Positions 41,931-54,720 of a DNA stretch of 64,000 nt are shown here, piece by piece. The position numbers and the translations under genes were made by a program. Positions within the stretch are counted from its first letter, which is position 1. Each line of letters begins with the position of its first letter. The notes beneath the pieces were generated by a model, which was not told where the DNA came from, did no database searches, and saw only the letters and a program-made list of their open reading frames with translations. Origin of the DNA: Anthoceros angustus (lineage: Eukaryota > Streptophyta > Anthocerotopsida > Anthocerotales > Anthocerotaceae); the NCBI GenBank assembly GCA_010909165.1, contig MU008172.1, forward strand, positions 1,054,001 to 1,118,000, written 5' to 3'.

Positions 41931-44519
41931 GAGGCCAAGAGGGCCAAGAGGGTGAGACTCGGACTCACCACTCAGACCCGAGGGTCCCGATTAGGTCCGA
42001 GAACCCACCCCGACTTACTCCGATCAAGGGTATGGAGGTCCTCGGATCGAGAAATGCCGGCCCCACTACGGACTTTGTGGGGCCTCACCGGGCCGTGGAA
42101 GAAACACGGCGAGTCCTGCTACATGGACGGAATGCTTTGGGGTCTCGTGGTACAATGGAGAAGACCTGTGAAGTGGAGGCCACCCGAGGAGGATGGTGGA
42201 ACCCAAGAGCAAGTGAAGGCGGCCTGTGGGGCAAAGGAAAGGCGGAGTCCCTCGCCGGATCGAGGAAGGGAAACGGGTGGAGCGCGAGGCCCGGTTCAGC
42301 AGATCGTTAAGGTTCTTCAATGAACAAGCAAGCTCAGAGGCCCAAGCGGGAGGACCTTTGCAAGAGGGAAGCGCAGCAGAGGCGGAAGAGGCCCGGCACA
42401 AGCAGAGAGAGCTCGGGACCGGAGGCGGCCAGAGCGCCAAGTGGGGCGGCCTGTAAAGGCGGCGAAGGAGCTCAAGTCAAAAGAGCGACCGGATCACCAT
42501 GCACGTGATCGAACCGTGGAGAGAGTCAGTGAGGCTAACTGGCCGACAAAGGCGGATGCAAGGGCCATGAAGGAGGAGATGGAGGCCGACTCGGGAGATA
42601 GAGATCTCCGGCACAGCAGGAAGTAGAGGGAGGCGGCAGCAGATGGAGGACAAAAGGACACGCTGGAGCTACAACCCAAGATGCGCTTGAGCAGCAGTGA
42701 TTCTCAACGAGAGAATCCACGACTGAGCACGAAATAGTGCAGGCCCTCAAGACGGAGGAAAATCGCGACTATCCAAGGAGTTGGACGCTGCTGCCATGTA
42801 TGAGCCGGAGGAAGTCCGAGCCTGGACGAGGTATCCGATCACCGGGAGAGGGAGTCATGAGCTAAAGGCCGTAATGAACGGAGGAGCGAGCACCGGAAGC
42901 GAAGAAGCCGGGTCCACCGAGAAAGGCGGAAGGGAACGCGCTATGGCGGTAAGTCGGGCAATGGAGAAAACGACGGAGCCGGAGCAGTGGAGCAACAGCA
43001 CCGCAGGAGGTGACCGAGGCCGCCTTGTAGCCTCGTGATACACCCCACCACAACCGGGCAGGAGAGGTGGCCCAACAAGCCGGCAAATTTTAACACTTAT
43101 GGCGGAGGGAGTATCGGTGCCCGCACACGTGGAAGAGGCACCAACAAGTCGATCTGACTTTGCCTATTACCACCGAGCTCCGGCGTGAGAAGCCTCTCGA
43201 CTCACAGAACGGACGGACCGGAAGGCTCAAGGAGATGAAGGCCACGGGACAAAGACAGGACCCTAGTGGCCCTGCTTGAGAGATGACGGAGCGGGAGAGG
43301 AGCAAGGAGCAGAACGAGGGAGCGGATGCGATCGAGGCACACCCCTCACCATGGAAGGAGGGCCAACGAAGGAGTACCGGGCGATCGGGAACATGGAGGA
43401 CTGAGGAGAGCCACGAGGAGTCCCGTGAGGGAGGAAACCCGGTGGAGTCCGACTTTGTCCGACCCTGAGGGAGGCCGATCAAGTCCGGACGAATAAGTCC
43501 GACTCAAGTCCGGACCGAATAAGTCCGGACTCAAGTCCGACCTGAATAACCGACCGAGGTCCGGACCCCAGACAAGGCTCGGACCTAGCCACGACCTGTG
43601 AAGGGACTCAAGTTCGTGAGTCGAGACAGACCTCGAGGACCGGATCGGGCAAGAAGGAGGAGCCCCTTCGACTTACGCTTAGGGGAGCAGAGAATGGTGG
43701 CCCCACCGCGGCGACCTGTGGGGAGGCCAGGGAGGATGACGCCGTGGTAACGGCGGTTGTCGATCACGCCGAGCCCAACCCGGTGATTCCGGGAGAGGAG
43801 GGGCCTGCCACGGATCATCCGATTGGGTGCACCACAACCGACGGGGATTGACCACCCATTCCGAGGGCCTGTGACCTTCCCACCCCACATGGCGAGATAG
43901 GGGAAAATAGGATGGTAGGCCGATTAGGGTATACCGAAATGGCTATCACCGTAATAGGGGTGTAAAGACGCCACCTTGGGCGCAGATAAGAGGGCCGATT
44001 CTAGTAAAGCATCTTTCTCTTGGTGTTGATGCCGCTGCGCACTGTGAGTCTTCTTGCTAACGTGAGTCCCGAGTCACCGAAAGGTGCACGACCCGGGAGA
44101 TTGATCAAGGTCCCGTGACGACTTAACGCTGGTGGTGTGCGGTGGAAGGGTGACTGATGTGCCGAGAGCCGCGTCCAACACCGAACGGACCGAACGTGAG
44201 CCGGAGGAACTGAGGGTGTGTAGAGGACGGAGAGGCCCGCGAACAACGAGGAGGTCCGGATCAGAACTCGCCTTTTCTAAGACCAAGAGTGTAGAGAGGA
44301 GAGGAGAGAGGAAAGGATCGAGGATGCGAACGATACGGACGCGAACGGGTCTCAAACGCTTGGCCATACCGGCCCGACGGTGAACGTAGTGTAGTAGTTG
44401 AGTGTGTTGGTGAAGGAAGAAGAATCACCGAAACGGGCCTATCATTCCCTTGGGAACGGACTTCTTCCTACAACGACACGGATTGTGGCGCTACCGCTAT
44501 CGAAAGTCCCGCCACATTT

Positions 44520-44537
44520 TGGCGCCGCTGTCGGGAA
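44520..44537 (+). other. Primer-binding site of element B
   Basis: TGGCGCCGCTGTCGGGAA matches the complement of the plant tRNA-Asp 3' end (TGGCGCCGTTGCCGGGGA) at 15 of 18 positions. It begins three bases after the LTR. CTACAACGAC at 44468-44477, within the LTR end, is complementary to the first ten bases of the same tRNA. Confidence 0.75.
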
Positions 44538-44740
44538 TGAAATCGTCCAGAAAGTGCGCGGGAAGAGAAGGAAGTGAAGGTGAAGGCGACCGAAGAGGAA
44601 CCAGGATCGGACGTGAGCGCCTCCGAGCCAGAGAGGAGAGAGAGACGCCCAACGAGAGAGCACCGCCGTGGGAGAACGTTTGTCGAGGAAGAAGTAGCAC
44701 CACGCCCAACGGAAGAAGGTAGGACAACCGATGGCGCACG

Positions 44741-46250
44741 ATGGCCCCTACCTCGACCAAACAAGCGACTCCATATTCGGAGGGAAGAAGGAGGGATGCG
44801 AGACCTTTGTGGAGGACTTCGTCCAAAGCCAACTTCAACGGAGAGGGAGTCGACGCACTCATCCAAATTTTCCAAGGGGTTCAGAGCCTCAATGGTATCG
44901 GAGAAAGTACACCACCGAGAATGCCCCACCCGCCGCTTGAAGCTTTGAAAATGCCTTCTTAGAACGGTTTCGAGGATCGACCAGAGGGGTATGTATTATC
45001 AAAGTTGGAAAATCAAGCGAGGAAGAAGGAGAAGGGCTCAGACATCGAGCGGTTCTATGCCCGAGGATCGGCATCCAACCCATACCACGATGCAAGCGGT
45101 ACTGGTTCGCGGCCTAGCCAAACCCATGGCAGCACGCCGCCGAGAAGGACGTGCAAGGCGGCGGCCGAAAACTACGAGGAATCGCTACATCGAGGATAAA
45201 GAACCGCCAAGGAGGCAAGAAGAAGAAGAAGAAACGGGGTTCGGACTCCGAGGAGGAAGAGTCTTCGAGGAGGAGGAAGACCGAGGTGTCTCTGAGGAGG
45301 AGGAGAGTCAAGAAGAGACGAGGTCTCTAGCGAGGAAGAGTATCCCGCAAGAAGAAGAAGAAGAAGCAAAAGAAGTGGTAAGAAGGAGGTGGTGACACCA
45401 AGACCGTCCGAGAAGCTCACCGACCCGACTCCTCAAGGAGGTAGCTGTCCAGGGAGGAAGTGATAAAGAGAGTAGAGGACGACAACCAGTGTTAAGGACC
45501 GAGCGCGGACCACGGCGAACGCATCTCGTGTGCCGGTCAACAAGATCGGCCATTCAAATCCAACCGCCTCCGGCATCAAGTGGACTACGAGGAGGAGGCC
45601 GAGGAGCAATGGGAAGAGGCCTATCGCATGAAGCCCTCCGGGCCGCGATATCCCAAAACCATGTATCCGCCAACCGGAGGTCCATCCAACAGCCCCACCG
45701 ATGCAAAGACCGCATGGGAGCCCTTCGTATCCTCCGCACGTGGTCTTGGAACTGGGAACCCCGCCATTACTCCAACGCGCCGCATACCCAACGCAGGTAA
45801 TGGGGACTTCGACGGTGGTGGCGATGGTGGGGGCATATGGCAAGACGCTATGTCCCAACCCCGCTCAAGGACGGTGCGATATGCCACACCAAGCGGAGAA
45901 CCCGACCACCAACGCCACCTCCTAAGACCAAGGCTCAGAAGATGCCACCATGAGTGGGAAGAGGGAAGGGATGAACAAGTGGTACGTGGAGGAAGGGGTC
46001 GAGGAGGAGGAGGAGGAGGAGGAGGAGGCCGAGGAGGAGCGAGGAAGAAGAAGAAGAACAAGATCGGAAGGGACACCAAAGGAAGGCAATCAAAGGAAGG
46101 AGAGATCGCAGCCGACGGAGCCCCGAGGAAGTTCTCCACAGATGGGAGAAGGCCCCCGCCGACGTTAGCTTCCACCGGACGTAGTCCGGAGGTGACCGAG
46201 ATGTTGCAGGAGGAAATGCGCAAGCATCCGAGAGAATACCGAACACGACC
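44741..46250 (+). pseudogene. Element B gag
   Basis: ATG 44741 starts MAPTSTKQA. A parallel frame from 44731 supplies SIFGGKKEGCETFVEDFV, and the original frame SKANFNGEGVDALIQIFQG. The chain continues with YVLSKLEN (45000), a Lys/Glu/Ser stretch with RGSDSEEEESSRRR (45230), and DYEEEAEEQWEEAY, GPRYPKTMYPP (45580-45680). The zinc knuckle of element A is here reduced to scattered residues (about 45540). Large antisense ORFs over this region result from GC and repeat bias. Confidence 0.7.
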
Positions 46251-46330
46251 GGGGGAGGGGAGGATGAGGGATCCTCGATTGGGGGTAGACCCGCCTTTAA
46301 TGTGGCGACTGATGAATCAACAAAGCCACC

Positions 46331-46620
46331 TTGTGGATAACCCGATCCAAGAGGTCCGGGGCCGTTAGGGGAACCCAGCAAACCCCAGGGAAGCAAGGAA
46401 GTGAGGGGGTGGTGTCCCATACCACGCCAGTGGTACAAGTGGAGATTGGATGTATCATCAAGGATGTACTGCTGGACACGGGTCCGAGTCAACCTCATCA
46501 CGCCACGACGAAAATTGGGCTTCACATCCTTCAACCTCAACGAAGACTCGAGAATGGCGTATATGTCAAGAAGAGATCCGCGGGAGTTAACCGAGTCTTG
46601 GCCACCATAGCACCCTACAT
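46331..46620 (+). pseudogene. Element B aspartic protease
   Basis: The frame contains VVQVEIGCIIKDVLLDTGPS, with the catalytic Asp-Thr-Gly at 46475-46483. Retropepsins usually have DTGAS; here Pro replaces Ala. A parallel frame supplies KLGFTSFNLNED. It lies between gag and RT as in element A. Confidence 0.7.
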
Positions 46621-47299
46621 TTTGTTGTGATCAAACCGCCGGACCATTAGGGTATGAGGTGTTGCGCCATGGCGTTGGCCTGCATAAAGCTACACTTTGG
46701 AAGGAAGGAGATTCACTTCAAGCCGTGGACTGGGACCCTAAGGTGCGAAGGGAGGGTTGCTATCACCGGAGCAAGGACACCTATTGGGGAAACCGTGAGC
46801 ACTACAGGGTATACTCGAGGACTCCACGGCGACGAACAAGATAGCTCGAGGAGGCGACTTTCGCCAAGATCCGGGGTCCGAGGAGGAGATGGACTACCAG
46901 GGATGCCTTTGGTGCGAAGTGATTGTTTTGAGGAACAAGAAGAGGAGGCTGGAAGGAAGTGAAGAGGAGAAAAGATAAGAGTGGGGACATCAAGGAGTAA
47001 CACGATTTCACGACGAGCTCTTCAGAATGGGGATGCGAGAGGACGATCCCGAGAGGAGGACGAGGGGTTTGGACGCAGCGAAAGACGGAACGGGAGACGT
47101 GAACCCGGACGACGTGGAAGAAGTGGAGGTCCGCAAATTCTCAAGTTTAAGAAAGGCATGCCTCCTGACCAAGGAAGGACTAAAGCACTGGGGAGTTTTA
47201 TGAGGTGTTCGCCTTCAAGGTCACGACATGAAGGGCATTCAAGAAGTGGGAGAGCATAAGATCGATTTGAAGCCGTGAGCCAACCGAACAATACAAGCT

Positions 47300-47990
47300 C
47301 AACCCCAAGTATTCGATCAAGGTGAAGGAGGTCCTTGATAAGTACCGGAGGCAGACATCATTTTCCCCATCACAAGCCGAGTGGGTCGCCGATTGTGGTG
47401 GTTCCCAAGAAACACAGACAAATTGGTATGCCAAGATTGAGGAAGCTCAACGAACGAGAAGGACCACTTCCGATGCCATTCAGAGACGACATTTTGGACA
47501 AGGTGGTCGGACGGACTACTTACTCCTTCCTCGGATGGCTACTCCGGATACAACCAATTGCACCTAAGGGAGTTTGACCGACAAGACGACCTTCACTACG
47601 GAGTGGGGTACGCTTGCCTACAAGAGAAGTGCCTTTGGGATGACCGAGCGCCTGTGGTCGCTCATGCGATGGTGACCAACGCCTTCCGTGACTTCGAGGG
47701 ACTTCATGGAGATATTCTGGATGATTTTTGTGTGCATGGGGAGCAGGACAAACACCTTGGGCATCTAAGAAGGTGCTTGAGCGCGCCGGAGACTCAATTG
47801 AGCCTACACCCGAGAAATGCTACTTTGGAATGACGGAGGGAATCTTGTCGACATCGTGTCGCTGAATCGAGGTGGACCAGACAAGGTCCGGTCATCCGCC
47901 TCCACCACGACGAACCTAAAGGAGCCGAGAGGTTTCGGAATGGTGGGATACTACCGGTTTATTAAGGACTTTAAGAGGGCGGCTAAGTTG
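47300..47990 (+). pseudogene. Element B reverse transcriptase
   Basis: Frames 47335-47577 and 47558-47833 give GSPIVVVPKKHRQI, EGPLPMPFRDDILDKVVG, LHLREFDRQDD and the catalytic box ILDD (47714-47725) in GDILDDFCVHGEQDKHLGHL. Blocks match element A in order. The catalytic box has Ile where A has Phe. Thumb sequence continues to about 47990 in shifted frames. Confidence 0.85.
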
Positions 47991-48089
47991 ATGTAATCCG
48001 CTGAAGGAGGAGGTTTGGACCGTCACGTGGAGCGAGAGGAGGCCTTCGGATTTACAACACCTTGGTAAGCGACTGCCCTAAGAGGACCG

Positions 48090-48560
48090 GATCGAGCAAG
48101 AAATTTCATGTGTATGTAGATGTGTCCGCTTTGCTATCGGAGTAGCCGTGGGAATGCACGAAGGATTATCCCGTATACTACCGGACGATACCACCCACGC
48201 TGAACGAAAATACACAACTACAGAGCGCCAAGCACCGGGTATGGTATATGTCGCCAAGAAATTCGACACTACCGCTACCTGGAGTTTGTGTTCTATGTAG
48301 ACCACTTACCAAGCATCCGGTGAATAAGGCGGACCGTCCGGACGGATAGCAAGGTGGATATTGTTGCCGCAGGAGTTCACGTCAAGTGGAAACAAGACAA
48401 GGGAGGCAAGACCAAAATGCGATTTCGTCACGATTGAAAACAGCAGTGTTGAGAGATCGAAGATGCGCTCCTGGATGAGACATTGGTTGCCGCAGAAAAG
48501 TACAACCGGAGGAGCCCACCGACCAACCCCAAGCTACGAGAACTGCAGCCTTAGTGTAAG
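48090..48560 (+). pseudogene. Element B RNase H
   Basis: Plus-strand translation around 48105-48310 gives FHVYVDVS, GMHEGLSRI, YTTTERQAPGMVYVAKKFRH and EFVFYVDHL, the same blocks as in A. Stops and shifts interrupt it. Frames on the other strand here are shadows. Confidence 0.75.
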
Positions 48561-48829
48561 AGAAGGGAGGGTCCGCCGGTCGTCCGACCCACGAAGAAAT
48601 GGAGCGTACCTGGGAATGGAGCTTCCCAAAATCGACTCGGATGAGGGAGGCATTCGCACTATGCTCGACCCTTCGTAATGTACAACGGTGTGTGTTCAAA
48701 TTAGGGCCTGACGGAGTAGAACGAAGGTACTTGCAACCGCAGATGTGGAGCGGCCGGGAATGCACGAAGGATTGGGGAGGACACTACGCAAGACAGTCAC
48801 CACCAAAAGATTTTGAAGCGGATACGTGG

Positions 48830-49660
48830 CCAACAATGTATGGGGACACCCACCGCTTAGAAGAAGTGTGATGCTTGTCACGGATCGGAAGCCAACCCCG
48901 ACGACACAAGGCCGCTAGTACCGATATTGGCACCGCACCTTCAAAAGTGGGTATTGACTTTGTTGGACCTATACAACGACAAGACACACAAAAGGAGATA
49001 CATCCCGTGGCAACGACACCGCACTGTGGGTAGAGGCGGTAACAAGAACGGACTCGCAAACCGTGGCCAAATTCCACGAGAACATCATAACCCGGATGAT
49101 GTCCGCATTGGTAAGTGATAGGGGAACCCATTTCCTTAATGATGTGGTGGCCGCCATGACGGAGTATTTCGCATCAATCATCGCAAGACGGCACCCTACA
49201 ATCCTAAGGCCAATGGGTTGACAGAGAAGACAAATGGGCTCATCCGCAGATCTCGAATAAACTCAAGGAACTACGCCCATGATCGATACTTGCCATCCGC
49301 ACTGTCGACAGCAGAAGGTGACCACACAACGGACTTTACTTGACACCTCCGTAATGCCGTGAGAGTTTGAAGTGCCCACTTTCGAGTAATGATGGAAGGA
49401 GTGATGAGGAAAGCCACCGAGCGACTTTGGGGTTTGTTCAACACAGGAGGAAGAAGCTCACAAGATGCAATAGCAACCAACAAAGATTTGGATCACGCCG
49501 AATCGGAGTATGTAAAGGGGGACCGCCTCCTTTATGATAGTCATATGCATTTTCCGTGCAAACTTCACCGAGATGGATGGGTCCGTACCAAGTGGTGCAA
49601 GTATATGACAACGGGTCCGTCACACGATGCCTAGATGGAGAGCTGCCCACCCGGTGAACG
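48830..49660 (+). pseudogene. Element B integrase
   Basis: Blocks in order: VGIDFVGPI (48950, core start with its first Asp), HRKTAPYNPKANGLTEKTNG (49180-49240, including the catalytic Glu region), then frame 49389-49634 with EGVMRKATERLWGLF, EYVKGDRLLYDSHMHFPCKL and HRDGWV, the GPY/F-type C-terminal module. It ends just before the polypurine tract. Multiple stops are present. Confidence 0.8.
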
Positions 49661-49700
49661 GGTGGCGGTGAAGAAGTAGTGTTGGCGAGACGCCAATGAT

Positions 49701-49712
49701 GAGAAGGGAGTA
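49701..49712 (+). other. Polypurine tract of element B
   Basis: GAGAAGGGAGTA directly precedes the 3' LTR start TGTGGGC and is identical to the tract of element A. Confidence 0.8.
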
Positions 49713-50335
49713 TGTGGGCTATGCACTTCGGGAGTTAAGAACAAGTAGGGTTTCGCTTTTTAGGATTGAAGGATAAATAAGGCGGAAAAGGAGGAATAAA
49801 TTGGGGTAGCGCCGGACGAGGCTCGAGTATACTCCGACTGAGTGAACAACGGACCCCACCACTATGGCAAGCTCCGACTACGCCGAGTAACGGATAAGTC
49901 CGAACCCACCTGTGTCAAAATAGGATAAGTACGCCAGAAAGTAACCTAGGAGCGAGGCGTGAGGATGACGAGGCGGCGCCACGTGGACGGCCCCGAGTGG
50001 AGGTCGGGCATGCAGAGGGTGACCAGAACCTGCTGAGGCCGCAGGCAGTATTCACGCCCGCGCGCGCGCGTAAGGCCGCAGTAAGCGAAGGGTCGAGTAA
50101 GCCATGCACTCGCGCTACGGACAACGAAGAGGCGCCTTCCGCCCCATTACTTCCACAAGCGCCAAGGAGGGAGGTCTCACGCAGCCTCCGCAATCCTCAC
50201 AGCCTTGCGCCCGCAATCCGCTCGCGCTATCTTTTGGGCGCCCAGAGCGCGCATCAAGGTTGGAGCAACAACGCGCGAAGGAGGAACATCGTGCCGACTC
50301 GCCAGCAGCTACAAGAACAAGAGGAGGAGAAAGCA

Positions 50336-51500
50336 ATGGCACCCAAAAGCCGACGAAACTGGGAGCCATGGACCTCGTGGAGCGCAACATTGTGACCCGC
50401 GCTATCCGGACTTCGGGCCCCGGCCGGAGGAAGTGGTGGGAGCAGAGTTGGACGTGTTCCAAATGGTCTGACCTTTGACATACTAGTCCGGAGTTTGCCC
50501 GAAGATGCCGGGCGATCAACAAGGAGGTCCGATCCAAGAACCTCCGGAGGACCCGAGGCGATGGACCTTGAGGTCCCGAGGATGGCCTACAACCGCCAAG
50601 GAGGAAGAAGGGGCGTGCCGAGCCCCTTAAGGCGGGGAAGATAGGGCCCACGGGCCGAGGCTCGAACGCAATGACAACCAACGGATGGTTGATATCCGAT
50701 CCGGATACCGAGTAAGGGCGGTAGCCCGGATCATTGTCCATTGAACTCGCCACCAAGGTGGATCACCTTGGTGATAACCTCGCTGGTATTCTCGCATGCG
50801 CCCAATGGGAAGAGAGCGGACTGGGAAGGATTATCTTCGCCCGGGCCGAGGCACGCAAGCTAAGGAGCGAGAAGCCTCGCCATCGGGCCGACCCCATACC
50901 GATTCATGTATGGGGACATTTCGAGCCCTCAAGGAGGGAGAGCTTGAGCGGGCGCCAAGGCCGGAGGCCCCGCCAAGTAGAGCGTGCAAGGGCGCCTGAG
51001 GTGGGGGTCGCCCTTCAAGACCAAGCGACTCGGAGGAGGACGATCGAGGATTCCTGACTCCATACGCCCTGAGCGAACCCCTCACCACCTGTGGAAGTTT
51101 GGGAGGCGATTCCCCTTCCTCCTTTTGGTGCCCTCCGAGCAAGACAGAGGGAGCCGATGCCGAGGGCGCTGGCCCGCACCGGCACCAACAACCACGACGG
51201 CCGAGCCCCGACGAACTCAACGGGAGCCAAGAGGCGGAAGACGGTGCCGCTTACCAACGCAAAGACCTCGTAGGTGCAGATTCTTACCCCCGCCCACCTG
51301 AGTGGCAAGAGGTCAAGAGGCGTAAGGAGGGCGAGAAGGGACGTGGCCCAAGGAGCAGGAGGTCACCGGGCAGCCCCACCTCGAGCCGGCCTGCCCCGGC
51401 TGTGAAGGGGCAAAAGAGCTTGCTCCCTGACCCCTCACCTCCTCCGAGCCCTGTGAGAAAGAGGGCACAAAGGAGTTAGAGGCCAAGAGGGCCAAGAGGG
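50336..51500 (+). pseudogene. LTR-borne ORF, element B 3' LTR copy 1
   Basis: ATG 50336 (MAPKSR) opens the same frame as 40798. It contains VERNIVTRAIRTSGPGRRK in one phase, ELATKVDHLGDN from frame 50734, and NNHDGRAPTNSTGAKRRK near 51190-51240. A partial second copy runs 51640-52560 and lacks the start codon. Confidence 0.5.
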
Positions 51501-53540
51501 TGAGACTGACCACCACTGTGACCCGAGGGTCCCGATTAGGTCCGAGAACCCACCGACTTACTCCGGATCGGTATGGAGGTCCTCGGATCGAGAAATGCCG
51601 GCTCCACTACGGACTTTGTGGGGCCTCACTACCGGCCGGAGGAAGGGAATTGGTGCAGGAGTGGCATCCGGACGTGTTCCAAATGGTCTGACCTTGACTA
51701 CCTAGTCCGGAGTTTGCCCGAAGATGCCGGGCGATCAACAAGGAGGTCCGATCCAAGAACCTCCGGAGGACCCGAGGCGATGGACCTTGAGGTCCCGAGG
51801 ATGGCCTACAACCGCCAAGGAGGAAGAAGGGGTGCCGAGCCCCTTAAGGCGAAGATAGGCCACCACGATGCCGAGGCTCGAACGCAGCGACAACCAACGG
51901 ATGGTTGATATCCGATCCGCCGAGAGTAAGGGCGGTAGCCCGGATCATTGTCCATTGAACTCGCCACCAAGGTGGATCACCTTGGTGATAACCTCGCTGG
52001 TATTCTCGCATGCGCCCAATGGGAAGAGAGCGGACTGGGAAGGATTATCTTCGCCTGCCCAGTGAGGCACGAAGCTAAGGAGCGAAGCCTCGCCATCGGG
52101 GCCGACCCCATACCCGATTCATGTATGGGGACATTTCGAGCTCCTCAAGGAGGGAGAGCTTGAACGGGCGCCAAGGGGCCGGAGGCCCCGCCAAGTAGAG
52201 CGTGCAAGGGCGCCTGAGGTGGGGGTCGCCCTTCAAGACCAAGCGACTGGAGGAGGACGACCGAGGATTCCTGACTCCATACGCCCTGAGCGAACCCCTC
52301 ACCACCTGTGGAAGTTTGGGAGGCGATTCCCCTTCCTCCTTTTGGTGCCCTCCGAGACAGAGGGAGCCGATGCCGGAGGCGGCCCGCACCGCAGAAACAA
52401 CCAACCACGACGCCGAGCCCCGACGAACTCAACGGGAGCCAAGAGGCGGAAGACGGTGCCGCTTACCAACGCAAAGACCTAAGGTGCAGACTTACCCCCG
52501 CCCACGGAGTGGCAAGAGGTCAAGAGGCGTAAGGAGGGCGTAAAGGACGCCCAAGGAGCAGGAGGTCACCGGGCAGCCCCACCTCGAGCCGGCCTGCCCC
52601 GATGTGAAGGGGCAAAAGAGCTTGCTCCCGACCCCTCACCTCCTCCGAGCCCTGTGAGAAAGAGGGCACAAAGGAGTTAGAGGCCAAGAGGGCCAAGAGG
52701 GTGAGACTGACCACCACTGTGACCCGAGGGTCCCGATTAGGTCCGAGAACCCACCGACTTACTCCGGATCGGTATGGAGGTCCTGGATCGAGAAATGCCG
52801 GCCCCACTACGGACTTTGTGGGGCCTCACCGGCCGTGGAAGAAACACGGCGAAGTCCTGCTACCGCCATGGACGGAATGCTTTGGGGTCTCGGTACAATG
52901 GAGAAGACCTGTGAAGTGGAGGCCACCCGAGGAGGATGGTGGAACCCAAGAGCAAGTGAAGGCCTGTGGGGCAAAGGAAAGGCGGAGTCCTCGCCGATCG
53001 AGGAAGGGAAACGCCGGGTGGCGGAGCGCGAGGCCCGCGGTTCACAGATCGGTTAAGGTTCTTCAAGCGAACACAAGCAAGCTCAGAGGCCCAAGCGCGG
53101 AGGACCTTGCAGCGAAGAGGGAAGCGCAGCAGAGGCTAAGAGGCCCGGCACAAGCAGAGAGCTCGACTGCGGAGGCGTGAGGATGACGAGGCGGCGCCAC
53201 GTGGACGGCCCCGAGTGGAGGTCGGGCATGCAGAGGCCAGTGCCTGCGAGGCAGTATTCACGCCCGCGCGCGCGCGCGTAAGGCCGCAGTAAGCGCGAGG
53301 GTCGAGTAAGCCATGCACTCGCGCTACGGACAACGAAGAGGCGCCTTCCGCCAGCTTACTTCCACAAGCGCCAAGGAGGGAGGCTGCCAGCCTCCGCAAT
53401 CCTCACAGCCTTGCGCCCGCAATCCGCTCGCGCTATCTTTTGGGCGTTTTAGAGCGCGCGCATCAAGGTTGGAGCAATAACGCGCAAGGAGGAACATCGT
53501 ACCGGACCGCCAGCTACAAGAACAAGAGGAGGAGAAAGCA

Positions 53541-54720
53541 ATGGCACCCAAAAGCCGACGGAGTCTGGGAGCCATGGACCTCGTGGAGCGCAACATTGTG
53601 ACCCGCGCTATCCGGACTTCGGGCCCCGGCCGGAGGAAGGGAATTGGTGCAGGAGTGGCATCCGGACGTGTTCCAAATGGTCTGACCTTTGACAACCACT
53701 CTAGTCCGGAGTTTGCCCGAAGATGTGGCGGCGATCAACAAGGAGGTCCGATCCAAGAACCTCCGGAGGACCCGAGGCGATGGACCTTGAGGTCCCGAGG
53801 ATGGCCTACAACCGCCAAGGAGGAAGAAGGGGCGTGGTGCCGAGCCCCTTAAGGCGAAGGAAGATAGGGCCGCCCAGCGTTGAGGCTCGAACGCAATGGA
53901 CAACCAACGGATGGTTGATATCCGATCCGCCGGATACCGAGTAAGGGCGGTAGCCCGGATCATTGTCCATTGAACTCGCCACCAAGGTGGATCACCTTGG
54001 TGATAACCTCGCTGGTATTCTCGCATGCGCCAAGGGGAAGAGAGCGGACTGGGAAGGATTATCTTCGCCTGCGGGCCAGAGGCACGCAAGCTAAGGAGCG
54101 AGAAGCCTCGCCATCGGGCGACCCCATACCCGATTCATGTATGGGGACATTTCGAGCCCTCAAGGAGGGAGAGCTTGAACGGGCGCCAAGGGGCCGGAGG
54201 CCTGGTAGAGCGTGCAAGGGCGCCTGAGGTGGGGGTCGCCCTTCAAGACCAAGCGACTGGAGGAGGACGATCGAGGATTCCTGACTCCATACGCCCTGAG
54301 CGAACCCCTCACCACCTGTGGAAGTTTGGGAGGCGAGATTCCCCTTCCTCCTTTTGGTGCCCTCCGAGCAAGATGTGAGGGAGCCGATGCCGGAGGCGGC
54401 TCCGACCGGTAATGCAACAAACAACCACGACGCCGAGCCCCGACGAACGGGAGCCAAGAGGCGAAGACGGTGCCGCTTACCAACGCAAAGACCTCGGGAG
54501 TGATTCTTACCCCGTGAGTGGCAAGAGGTCAAGAGGCGTAAGGAGGGCGAAAAGGGACGTGGCTCAAGGTGGAGGTCACCGGGCAGCAGCCCCACCTCGA
54601 GCCGGCCTGCCCCGGCTGTGAAGGGGCAAAAGAGCTTGCTCCCGACCCCTCACCTCCTCCGAGGGAGAAAGAGGGCACAAAGGAGTTAGAGGCCAAGAGG
54701 GCCAAGAGGGTGAGACTGAC
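53541..54720 (+). pseudogene. LTR-borne ORF, element B 3' LTR copy 3
   Basis: ATG 53541 opens a 103-codon frame (MAPKSRRSLGAMDLVERN...) without a stop, the longest intact N-terminal part of this ORF in B. Downstream blocks (KVDHLGDN at about 53980, TKRLEEDDRGFLTPY at 54255) are in other phases. Confidence 0.5.

Larger units (their letters stand above)
40176..44516 (+). repeat. Element B 5' LTR (4,341 bp)
   Basis: It starts TGTGGGCTATGCACTTCC and ends GCCACA three bases before the PBS. It contains the LTR-borne ORF (from 40798), a perfect 23-bp inverted repeat (41224-41246), a TCCGGA array (43480-43570) and GATAAGAGGG (43985) at the TATA position of A. It is the unrearranged reference for the 3' LTR. 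Confidence 0.9.

Noticed and set aside
45621-46540. Two 200-codon minus-strand ORFs in element B
   Set aside because: They are antisense to gag; the length comes from GAGGAGGAG-type repeats that read as Leu/Pro runs on the other strand.
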